From Anaerostipes faecalis (GTDB taxonomy: Bacteria > Bacillota > Clostridia > Lachnospirales > Lachnospiraceae), in the NCBI RefSeq assembly GCF_018982945.1, contig NZ_JABRXE010000011.1, positions 22,930-86,929 on the forward strand: 64,000 bases of DNA, given 5' to 3'. Shown in pieces: positions 54,144 to 61,064 of the stretch (its first letter is position 1; every line of letters begins with the position of its first letter). The translations under genes were made by a program, and so were the position numbers. Under the pieces are notes generated by a model. It was not told the origin of the DNA, made no database searches, and saw only the letters and a program-made list of their open reading frames with translations.

Positions 54144-54400
54144 AATTTCCAATTCATTCCTCAAAAATCCTTCTTTTAAGCCAAGCGTCCTTTTTTCCAA
54201 AACATCTGAAATTATAAATCTGACTTCTAAAAATATTTGTTCTGAAAAATCTGTTGATAAATCATTGGTTCCGTAGAATGTTTTTCCGAAATAGTATATA
54301 ACTCTTCCCATTGTTCCTGCGTCAACTCCGGAAGATTTTCACAAGTAGTATTATGGAGTGATGTTTTTAAAATTAATTAAAATAATTTTGTAATATTCAT
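54143..54400 (-). pseudogene. Remnant of a lasso-type nucleotidyltransferase-family gene
   Basis: From the ATG at 54400 the minus strand reads MNITKLF, then LKTSLHNTT, LPELTQEQWEELY, ISEKHS and PMIYQQIF, matching the start of the intact protein at 59138 block by block, but interrupted by an early stop and a frame change. It then jumps to LKEGFLRNELE, which aligns to the LLKEGFLRSELD segment about 85 residues later in the intact protein. So it carries a stop, a shift and an internal deletion, and its 3' end is lost at a structured repeat. It is a third copy of this gene family near the peptide locus. Confidence 0.85.
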
Positions 54401-54477
54401 AAGTTTCTGATAGCCCTTTGTAATGAAATGTAAATTTAAAATCATTATATCATCTACTTGCAAAAATACACAACTCC

Positions 54478-54523
54478 AAGAAATAAATTATTTTTTTGCT
54501 AAGAAATTAATTATTTTTTTGCT
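54478..54523. repeat. Two 23-bp direct repeats upstream of the peptide-gene promoter
   Basis: 54478-54500 and 54501-54523 differ at one base (aagaaatWaattattttttt plus gct). They end five bases before the probable -35. A period of 23 bp, about two helix turns, just upstream of a -35 resembles the paired sites of LytTR/AgrA-type activators of bacteriocin promoters; an UP-element role is the simpler alternative. Confidence 0.8.
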
Positions 54524-54528
54524 ATATC

Positions 54529-54557
54529 TTGACTTTTTACCTTTTCCCTATTATTAT
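54529..54557 (+). promoter_or_regulatory. Probable promoter of the 126-aa substrate gene
   Basis: TTGACT (54529-54534), 17-base spacer, TATTAT (54552-54557), about 80 bp before the ATG at 54636. Preceded by the two 23-bp repeats. Confidence 0.6.
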
Positions 54558-54635
54558 TAAACAAAGAGATTTTACGGAAGGATTGTCTATCGGATTATAA
54601 ATGAATTTAATGGTTTAAGAAAGGGGATTTAGGAT

Positions 54636-55016
54636 ATGAAAAAAGTATATCAACATCCGCAAGTGATTGTGGAAGAATTTGCACCAAACGAATATGTAGC
54701 AACATGTGGAGATACAGAATATGGAAAATATAAATTTGTATGTGATGCTGGTGGTGGAAGATATGGAGGATTATATGATTTAAATTGGAAGCAAATAAGT
54801 AATTACAGCTCCTCATTTCATGCATGTGATAAAACACATGAATCTGATACTGATGGAGATTATATTTTGGGATATTTTGATCCAGATAGAAACCATAATA
54901 ATGGCAATGAAATATCAGTATATATTTGGCAAGAAAAAAATCGTTGGGGACAGGTTATAAATAGACATGCTACTACCAATCTCGACAGGGATTCATGGGA
55001 AATCACAAGATCTTGA
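54636..55016 (+). CDS. Putative modified-peptide precursor (126 aa)
   Basis: Starts MKKVYQHPQVIVEEFAPNEY and continues VATCGD. I recall similar N-termini (Y-x-x-P-x-V-x-V-E-E-F-x-x-N-E-Y-V-A-x-C) in many small Lachnospiraceae proteins, which suggests a leader; the remainder is rich in G, N, D, S and Y, with cysteines at 24, 36 and 64 and a final serine at 126. No signal peptide and no membrane segment. It has its own promoter and terminator and is followed by a radical SAM/SPASM enzyme and an HPr-kinase-like ATPase, the usual company of a ribosomally made, modified peptide. A plain small secreted or cytoplasmic protein is the alternative. AAAGGGG stands ten bases before the ATG. Confidence 0.7.
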   Translation: MKKVYQHPQVIVEEFAPNEYVATCGDTEYGKYKFVCDAGGGRYGGLYDLNWKQISNYSSSFHACDKTHESDTDGDYILGYFDPDRNHNNGNEISVYIWQEKNRWGQVINRHATTNLDRDSWEITRS

Positions 55017-55060
55017 GAAATTATTTTCAATTATTTAATTAAGTATTAATAATACGATAT

Positions 55061-55087
55061 GGATCGGAACTTTTTCCGATCCTTTTT
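55061..55087 (+). terminator. Terminator between substrate gene and modifying enzymes
   Basis: GGATCGGAA (55061-55069), loop CTTT, TTCCGATCC (55074-55082), then TTTTTATATC. It would keep the substrate transcript far more abundant than the enzymes, a pattern seen in peptide-modification loci. Confidence 0.92.
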
Positions 55088-55227
55088 ATATCTAAAATAG
55101 ATTCTTTTTCAAACAAATTTTCAATTCATAGACGATATTATATTTCTTATGTTATATTATCCATATATCTATTAGATTGAGATTTATGACTTATAAAATT
55201 TTCAAATCACTGGGGAGGAGAATTTAT

Positions 55228-56346
55228 ATGGAACCATTGGAAGATGCTACTACCGTAGAGCGTGCTCTTTTAAATCAGGCATCGAAAAATAAAACACCGA
55301 TTAACGGAAGTATTGAATTACTTCCACTTTGTAATATGAATTGTGATATGTGCTATGTGCGTTTGAGCCGTGAAGAAATGGAACGTCAGGGACGGTTGTG
55401 TACTGTGGATGAATGGCTGGATATTGCTAAACAGATGCAGAAAGCAGGGGTTCTTTTTCTGTTATTAACCGGAGGCGAACCTTTTTTATATCCTGAATTT
55501 CGCAGGTTATACGTAGAACTACAAAAATTAGGGATGATTCTGACCATTAATACCAATGGAACACTGATTGATGAAGATTTGGCAAAATTTTTAGGTGAAC
55601 ATAAACCTCGCCGCGTGAATATTACGCTTTATGGTTCCAATGAAAATGCTTATCGAGACTTATGTCATTACCCGGGAGGATTTGAAAAAGTTATTCGCGG
55701 AATTAAGCTGTTAAGAAAAAACAACGTTGACGTAAAAGTTGGAGGTAGCTTAACAAAAACCAATAAAGATGTGACCGATGAAATCATTGAAATTGGGAAT
55801 CAACTGGATGTACCAGTCAGGATTGATACTTATATGCTTCCTGCAACACGGGAACGAAGTATGCCTTATAATCTTCAATCTCGTGTAAATCCTATAGAAG
55901 CTGCTCAGGTAAGAATACAGGCTCTAAAAAAAGAAATGGGCGAAGACCTATTTGAACAATATGCCAGACAGAGTGTGTTTACTGTGGAAAACATGATCCC
56001 AGATCCAGAAGCAACGAGTCGTATGTCTTGCCTTGCAGGGAAATGTTCTTTTACAATTAATTGGCAAGGAGAAATGCGTCCATGTGTCATTCTCTCCAAT
56101 CCATCTATTTCTGTATTTGAAGCAGGTTTTGAACAAGCTTGGAGATATATAATAGAAGAAGTTCAAAAAATACGGTTAAGTTCCAAGTGTAGTACATGTA
56201 CTCTGCGCCCTTTATGTAGAACCTGTGCAGCCAGTGCTCTGCTAGAGACAGGCTGTTATGATGGAGTTCCTGACTATACGTGCCAATATGCAAAGGAATC
56301 CCTGCGGTTATTAAAATTAGAACTGGAGAAAAATGAAAATGAATAA
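55228..56346 (+). CDS. Radical SAM/SPASM peptide-modifying-type enzyme
   Basis: 372 residues from the ATG at 55228, which follows GGGGAGGAG by seven bases; an upstream in-frame ATG has none. The SAM cluster is CNMNCDMC at residues 35-42 (CX3CX2C), followed by LLTGGEPFLYPEF and INTNGT. A C-terminal SPASM domain supplies further clusters: SCLAGKCSF, RPCVIL, and KCSTC, LCRTC, GCYDGVPDYTC. SPASM enzymes of this size typically install thioether, C-C or epimer modifications in peptides. It lacks an evident PqqD-like recognition domain; the leader may be bound by another part. The stop overlaps the next gene by 14 bases. Confidence 0.9.
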   Translation: MEPLEDATTVERALLNQASKNKTPINGSIELLPLCNMNCDMCYVRLSREEMERQGRLCTVDEWLDIAKQMQKAGVLFLLLTGGEPFLYPEFRRLYVELQKLGMILTINTNGTLIDEDLAKFLGEHKPRRVNITLYGSNENAYRDLCHYPGGFEKVIRGIKLLRKNNVDVKVGGSLTKTNKDVTDEIIEIGNQLDVPVRIDTYMLPATRERSMPYNLQSRVNPIEAAQVRIQALKKEMGEDLFEQYARQSVFTVENMIPDPEATSRMSCLAGKCSFTINWQGEMRPCVILSNPSISVFEAGFEQAWRYIIEEVQKIRLSSKCSTCTLRPLCRTCAASALLETGCYDGVPDYTCQYAKESLRLLKLELEKNENE

Positions 56347-57178
56347 ATTATTTCAAATTGGAGATTTTGTTTTTCGGTTAGATTATCCAGATGAAATCAC
56401 TCCTCCGCCGAATTTTATGCTATTTGAAACAGAAAAAAAACAACCACAATATTGTTATCATATTAAAATTTCAGAAACCTTTCCAAAATTAAAAGGAGAC
56501 ATCGTTGCAAGACGGCCAGATTTAATAGTGTTTCAAAATCATGGAAAAGAAAGCAGACTCATAGGTGTCAAAGGAACACCGGGGTATTATGCTTGCTATA
56601 GAGAAGTATCAAACAATCAGGCAGAGATACTATTGGCACCAAATAGATTGGCAGGATTAAATATTGATCCGGTATTCACATCACTTTTGGTGCTGGAACG
56701 TCGTTTGGTAGAACGAAATAACATGGTTCTTCACTGTGCCTATGTAGAATACCGGAGCAAAGCCATTTTATTTTCCGCACCTTCTGAAACAGGGAAGACG
56801 ACACAGGCAAACCTATGGGAAAAATACCGTAACAGCCGAACCATCAATGGTGACCGCGCTCTCTTGGGAAAAATTAATAATCAATGGATGGCTCAGGGTT
56901 GGCCGGTATGCGGTACATCTGAAGTGTGTAATAATGAAGCAACTCCTATCCAAGCAATTGTCATGTTAAGTCAAGGAAAAGAAAACCAAGCTAGACAGCT
57001 AAAACCTTCGGAAGCATTTGGTCTTCTATACAGCCAGATTACGATCAATGGCTGGAACAAAGAAAGCACTGCCTCTGCTTTAGATTTAATCGAAAAGTTA
57101 ATTGTAGAAATTCCAATCTATCATTTGAGCTGTACGATTTCAGAAGAGGCAGTTGAGTGTCTAGAGAAAATATTATAA
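56333..57178 (+). CDS. HPr-kinase-like ATPase of the peptide locus
   Basis: 281 residues. The Walker A-type loop is FSAPSETGKTTQ at about 147-158, preceded by the histidine in VLHCAYVEY and followed by INGDRALL, the layout of the PEP-carboxykinase/HPr-kinase fold. There is no HPr-kinase N-terminal domain, so this is not the catabolite-control kinase. HPr-kinase homologs in some lasso-peptide loci (paeninodin type) phosphorylate the precursor's last serine, and the substrate candidate here ends in serine. It overlaps the radical SAM gene, so the two are co-translated. The P-loop carries S-E-T in place of the usual S-G-A/T. Confidence 0.85.
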   Translation: MKMNKLFQIGDFVFRLDYPDEITPPPNFMLFETEKKQPQYCYHIKISETFPKLKGDIVARRPDLIVFQNHGKESRLIGVKGTPGYYACYREVSNNQAEILLAPNRLAGLNIDPVFTSLLVLERRLVERNNMVLHCAYVEYRSKAILFSAPSETGKTTQANLWEKYRNSRTINGDRALLGKINNQWMAQGWPVCGTSEVCNNEATPIQAIVMLSQGKENQARQLKPSEAFGLLYSQITINGWNKESTASALDLIEKLIVEIPIYHLSCTISEEAVECLEKIL

Positions 57179-57189
57179 TAATTTAAAAA

Positions 57190-57232
57190 ATGATGTTTTT
57201 AAAATAGCTAGAAATACTTCTTTAACATTCAT
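57190..57232 (-). pseudogene. Start fragment of a nucleotidyltransferase gene (second remnant)
   Basis: From the ATG at 57232 the minus strand reads MNVKEVFLAILKTS and is then lost 12 bp from the HPr-kinase-like stop. The DNA at 57192-57275 is very close to 60330-60413, which holds the start of the intact nucleotidyltransferase gene and its upstream sequence. Confidence 0.85.
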
Positions 57233-57334
57233 TGAATACAAACTTTCCTTATAAATTAATAACTGCTTCCTTCAGACTATCTCAACCATCTGCCTTTGTA
57301 TTTAAAATCGTTATGAAGTTTCAGATCCTATATT

Positions 57335-58033
57335 TCATAACAATCCCAGCTCATCTACAAACTTTTCTGCAACTTTTTCCAAATAACTTAGTAATTGCTC
57401 TACATGGAAAACTTTAACTTCTTTTACTTTATCTGCTGAAACATCTAAATATCCCTGTAATTCCATCAGAACTTTCTCAAGATCCCTATAATCCACTTCC
57501 TCTATTCCGGGATCAACAGCCGGAATATCCAGCGTCACCGGTAATTGATATTGTTCCACCAAATATGTATTCATCTTTGTATAATCACCATAATACCACA
57601 TTCCGGAGAAAAAATCTCCTATTGGGATCAACTGACCCGTTCTTTTTAAACATGCCCATTGGACATTTTCCCGTAACAGAGTCTCCTGATGATTCTGATC
57701 CAGAAATACCACGATCTGAGGCAGATATTCTTTAAAAAACATCCGATCCACATAGAGATGAAAATAATACCCAAGACAACTAACATCTTTTAATAAAGAT
57801 CGATACTTCTTTAAAAACAACTGCAAGTCCGGATATTCCACCATATTTCCATGAAACATAGGATTACGAAAATGAGACTGATCCTTCTGTGCATTATCAT
57901 TCACCGTATCTGGAAGAAGACTCCCGGCCAAAAAATCATTCTGGGTCCGAGAATCTTTAAATTCCATATCAATTTTCTGTAATTTTTTCAGCGCCATCTT
58001 CGCAGCTGTTAAATGTAAAATATATCCCGGCAT
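57335..58033 (-). CDS. Zinc-dependent phospholipase C-like hydrolase
   Basis: 232 residues. Starts MPGYILHLTAAKMAL, with FLAGSLLPDT, SHFR, and a GYYFHLYVDRMFF motif rich in histidine and aspartate, as in the metal-binding 'zinc-dependent phospholipase C' hypothetical family frequent in Lachnospiraceae. No signal peptide, so it acts in the cytoplasm if active; the substrate is unknown. A broken duplicate of the gene lies at 60419-60705. It is followed on the minus strand by the start fragment of a nucleotidyltransferase gene, the same order as in the duplicate. Confidence 0.75.
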   Translation of the reverse strand: MPGYILHLTAAKMALKKLQKIDMEFKDSRTQNDFLAGSLLPDTVNDNAQKDQSHFRNPMFHGNMVEYPDLQLFLKKYRSLLKDVSCLGYYFHLYVDRMFFKEYLPQIVVFLDQNHQETLLRENVQWACLKRTGQLIPIGDFFSGMWYYGDYTKMNTYLVEQYQLPVTLDIPAVDPGIEEVDYRDLEKVLMELQGYLDVSADKVKEVKVFHVEQLLSYLEKVAEKFVDELGLL

Positions 58034-58149
58034 AATATATTGTTCCTTTGATATATATTTTGTTTTTAGTATAATACTGGAGCAATCTTCACATGCTATT
58101 CTACTAGTTCTGTCACCACATGCCTCTTCATATTTAACCGATCCATTTT

Positions 58150-58368
58150 TTATGATTCTAAATACTGAAAAATAATTTCTGCATATTGATTTAATTCCAA
58201 TAGCTGTGTGTCAGATGCCTTTGTGGAAATTTGATAAATAAATAGTTGTCCACATTCCAATTGTTGAATATCCTGTTTTTTAATTACCTTGTTTCTCTGT
58301 TCATCCTCTACTGTCAATAAATCCTGTTCATTCCAATACACATTTGTAATCTTCTCCTCTGAGGACAC
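58150..58368 (-). CDS. Small protein, possibly a truncated remnant
   Basis: A 72-residue frame from a GTG, with no ribosome binding site; the open frame extends ten or so codons upstream (RYSIAV) to a stop next to IS-like DNA. The sequence (NVYWNEQDLLTVEDEQRN, QLLELNQYAEIIFQYLES) looks like real protein but matches no family I know. It may be the C-terminal end of a gene cut by the IS insertion. Confidence 0.4.
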   Translation of the reverse strand: MSSEEKITNVYWNEQDLLTVEDEQRNKVIKKQDIQQLECGQLFIYQISTKASDTQLLELNQYAEIIFQYLES

Positions 58369-58505
58369 TGCGATACTATATCTTAAATTTATAGTGACTC
58401 AGTTGTCAAGACAAAAATCTAAGATTTTTATAATGAACCGATATGCTTGATAAGTTACGAGGAACCAGGGGAAGAATAGTTGGTCACTCCCCTGATCCAT
58501 ATATG

Positions 58506-58650
58506 CTAAGCTACATATGGCGACACCATTGCCAGATAGTAGCATTCAGCCGGTGTTTGATAATCAAGAGCAGCATGGCGCCGCTCAAAGTTGTAAGTGT
58601 GGATATATGATTCGCCCATCGGCTTTTGCCATCCATACTTTGGCGAATAC
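58506..58650 (-). pseudogene. C-terminal fragment of an IS3-family transposase (minus strand)
   Basis: Reads YSPKYGWQKPMGESYIHTYN and then FERRHAALDYQTPAECYYLAM with a stop at 58506. RRHAALDYQTPAE is the usual end of the integrase core in this family. The remainder is missing. Confidence 0.7.
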
Positions 58651-58679
58651 CGTTTTCCTTTACAAAGTTAATATACTGC

Positions 58680-58946
58680 TGTCAATTTACATCCAAAGCA
58701 TTCGTAGAGTTTTGCGAATCCGTTCGTGTGACACAAAGCATGAGCAAAGCAGGATATCCTTATGATAATGCTCCTATGGAGAGATATTTCAACACTTTGA
58801 AAAGCGAGCTCATTTACCTATATGAATATGATACCGAGGAAACTCTGTATCAGGCTGTAGAGGAGTTTGCATATGTTAAATACCATCATGTAAAACCTCA
58901 CAGCTTCAATGGTTATTTAACCCCCTATCAGGCGAGGATCGCCTAA
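58680..58946 (+). pseudogene. C-terminal fragment of an IS150-like transposase
   Basis: About 89 residues: QFTSKAFVEFCESV, QSMSKAGYPYDNAPMERYF, NTLKSEL, HHVKPHSFNGYLTPYQA. These are the last catalytic region (with the final glutamate of DDE in APMERYF) of IS3/IS150-type transposases. The upstream two thirds are absent. Confidence 0.85.
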
Positions 58947-59137
58947 AGGCGATACAATGCCCGATTTTGGATTGCCTGATTACTCTTCGCCAGGAGTTTT
59001 CAGTGTATGTCAAGGACAAAGCCGCCAGAGGCGGTGCGAAGCATCCTTTACATACACAGGAGACTACCGTATTATCCAGGCAACAATCCAACATATTTTT
59101 TTAGCCACAAGTGTTACAAAAATGCTTGACCACAACA

Positions 59138-60370
59138 TTACTCCACGATTTTATATTTTTCTAACAATTTCACCCGTTCCATACCTATTTGAATGCTGTT
59201 TTTTTCTTCCAATGAAGAATGTTTCCGATTATGACGCAAATAATGAATGATTCGATCCATATACGCTATCGGAATTAAAAAATGATGTTTTCGTGCATAA
59301 GGATAACGATTGCAAATATATTCCTTCCCTGGAAACAGTGATGACATAATCCCTGTAACTGCATTGGATGATTTATTTTCTGCTGCATTTAAAGTAATAT
59401 TGGCACTGTGGACACGGTTTGCATCATTTTTTCCAAAAATCCCACCGTCCATCATGTCATTAAGCAATGCCAGACAGTCTAAAGAAACATCTTTGGGTTC
59501 TTTCAGACCCAAATCTTCCCATTGAAATCCTAAATATTCAATTCCGATATCTAAAAGATTCATGGTAAAATCATACATATGATATTCTTTTAATGTTTTC
59601 GAAAGATCCTTCCATGAAAGCTGATCTTTACAGGTTCTGGCAAACAACAAAATATCACATAGCTGACGGATACCGAACCCTGAGTGTAAAAAATGTTTCA
59701 AACTGTGACAAATCAGGTACAATAAATGCTCCTGGGGATTTAAGGTGAGAATATCGGTTCCCTGAATCTTCATATTATCACAAGTATCAAACACTGATGT
59801 AAATAACCGATTCAAATGGCCATATGCCCCGGATTCCTGAGCAAATAAGTCCATATGGATCTCCAGATACAAACCTGTCCCTGGATTCTGATAGCCAACT
59901 TCCTGATATACTTTTTCACAATCCAATTCACTTCTCAAAAATCCTTCTTTTAAAAGGAATTCATCCATTGCAGGAAATTCCTCCCTTAGAATTAGTAAAT
60001 CTTCATCGTTGGATATTCGTAAATCCGGTTGAACGTATAATTCACGACATACAATTCCTTTTACAATCAAAGGATGTAATCCAGACTGTCGCATCTTTTC
60101 ATACAACATCAAAAACAAAAAACTTCTTCTTGTCTGATCACCTGCCTTTGCCAGGGTAGATGATTTCCATACCTGTTGCAACTGAGATGATGCCGTATGA
60201 AAACCTTCGCAACCAAAAACCTGCTGATAGATCATTGGTGCAACCGAGTGCTTCTCTGATATTTGATAAAGCTCAACCCACTGGTCTTCTCTCAACTGAG
60301 GAAGATCAGAACAAGGCTGATCCCATAACGATGTTTTTAAAATAGCTAGAAATACTTCTGTAATATTCAT
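59138..60370 (-). CDS. Lasso-type nucleotidyltransferase-family protein
   Basis: About 410 residues from MNITEVFLAIL (ATG at 60370; GGGGAAG 13 bases upstream). It resembles PF14907-type 'uncharacterised nucleotidyltransferases': HPLIVKGIVCRELY, then DLRISNDEDLLI with a nucleotidyltransferase-like D-x-D, LEIHMDLF, HLLYLICHSLKHFLHSGFGIRQLCD and a C-terminal segment ending LLEKYKIVE. Such proteins accompany kinase-containing lasso-peptide loci; the exact reaction is not known to me. It lies 2.2 kb past the HPr-kinase-like gene on the other strand, with two broken copies closer to that locus, so a link to peptide modification is inference. Confidence 0.8.
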   Translation of the reverse strand: MNITEVFLAILKTSLWDQPCSDLPQLREDQWVELYQISEKHSVAPMIYQQVFGCEGFHTASSQLQQVWKSSTLAKAGDQTRRSFLFLMLYEKMRQSGLHPLIVKGIVCRELYVQPDLRISNDEDLLILREEFPAMDEFLLKEGFLRSELDCEKVYQEVGYQNPGTGLYLEIHMDLFAQESGAYGHLNRLFTSVFDTCDNMKIQGTDILTLNPQEHLLYLICHSLKHFLHSGFGIRQLCDILLFARTCKDQLSWKDLSKTLKEYHMYDFTMNLLDIGIEYLGFQWEDLGLKEPKDVSLDCLALLNDMMDGGIFGKNDANRVHSANITLNAAENKSSNAVTGIMSSLFPGKEYICNRYPYARKHHFLIPIAYMDRIIHYLRHNRKHSSLEEKNSIQIGMERVKLLEKYKIVE

Positions 60371-60418
60371 TGTATACAAACTTCCCCTATAAATTAACAA
60401 CTGACTCCTCTTACTTTA

Positions 60419-60705
60419 TCTGCCGAAACCTCTAAATATCCCTGTCATTCCATCAGAACTTTCTCAAGACTCCTATAATCCACTTCCTCTATTCCGGGAT
60501 TAACAGCCGGAATATCCAGCGTCACCGGTAATTGATATTGTTCCACCAGATATGTATTCATCTTTGTATCATCATCATAATACCATATTCCATTGAAACA
60601 TGGTATTACGAAAATGGGACTGATTCTTCTGTGTATTATCATTCACCGTATCCGGAAGAAGACTCCCGGCAAAAAAATCATTCTGGATCCGAGATATAGT
60701 AGATT
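60419..60705 (-). pseudogene. Broken copy of the phospholipase C-like gene
   Basis: Matches 57430-57960 closely (NTYLVEQYQLPVTLDIPAV, PGIEEVDYR, LEKVLME), but jumps from IWYYDDDTK directly to the part corresponding to FRNPMFHG, a deletion of about 250 bp, and lacks the start. It lies upstream of the intact nucleotidyltransferase, as the intact copy does before the fragment at 57190. The region 60371-60841 contains this remnant, the terminator at 60750 and nothing else that I can identify. Confidence 0.88.
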
Positions 60706-60749
60706 ACTAAAACAAATATCTTCTCATACAAACAAACGTGGGAATCTGT

Positions 60750-60810
60750 AAAAAAGCAAAAATTCCTCCAACCTAGATACCCTATATTTTGAAACAATCT
60801 ATGTTAGAGG
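60750..60810 (-). terminator. Terminator of the GAF-like/small protein operon
   Basis: Minus strand CCTCTAACATAGAT (60810-60797) pairs at 13 of 14 positions with ATCTAGGTTGGAGG (60778-60765), followed by AATTTTTGCTTTTTT. Confidence 0.85.
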
Positions 60811-60841
60811 ACTTTTTCTAAATCTATTTTCTTTACTTTTC

Positions 60842-61009
60842 TTATTTCAAACCTGAAAGAATATTGACTGCATAATATTTTTGCTTCTTTCCTGACAAAC
60901 TCCTAATAATTCTCCCTTCGCAAGCAGAATGCAAATTATCTTTCTTCAATGGTTCAACCCCATAGTAATTATAAAAAATGGTTTTTATCATCCTTTTTAA
61001 AAATCTCAT
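60842..61009 (-). CDS. Small basic protein (55 aa)
   Basis: Starts MRFLKRMIKTIFYNYYGVEP; AAGGAG lies six to seven bases before the ATG at 61009, so it is probably translated. About 55 residues, pI high, one amphipathic N-terminal stretch (FLKRMIKTIFYNYYG) that could sit on a membrane, one cysteine. It follows the GAF-like gene by 55 bp and is followed by a terminator. I do not recognise a family; a peptide substrate, toxin-like or accessory subunit are all conceivable. Confidence 0.6.
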   Translation of the reverse strand: MRFLKRMIKTIFYNYYGVEPLKKDNLHSACEGRIIRSLSGKKQKYYAVNILSGLK

Positions 61010-61064
61010 GCAATTCTCCTTTTCATGCAATATCATACGTTATTCAACTAATCATTATAATATC

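Larger units (their letters stand above)
58400..59137. mobile_element. Mosaic of IS3-type remnants
   Basis: Two opposed transposase ends lie back to back: a minus-strand fragment 58506-58650 and a plus-strand fragment 58680-58946. Beyond them are ATCGCC-TAAA-GGCGAT (about 58937) and a 13-bp inverted repeat TGTATGTCAAGGA (59004-59016) and TCCTTTACATACA (59044-59056) around a GCCGCC/GGCGGT core. No intact transposase and no clear target duplication were found, so the limits are approximate. Confidence 0.6.

Noticed and set aside
54607-54837. 76-aa minus-strand frame opposite the substrate gene
   Set aside because: Histidine- and leucine-rich shadow with no ribosome binding site; the plus-strand gene has promoter, site and terminator.
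56333-57178. Genuine HPr kinase/phosphorylase for catabolite control
   Set aside because: The N-terminal HPrK domain is missing, the P-loop differs, and the gene overlaps a radical SAM enzyme rather than lgt or other usual partners.
54636-60370. Lasso-peptide cluster
   Set aside because: No asparagine-synthetase-like cyclase and no B1/B2 leader peptidase are in the window, and the substrate is 126 residues, so only the tailoring genes resemble lasso loci.
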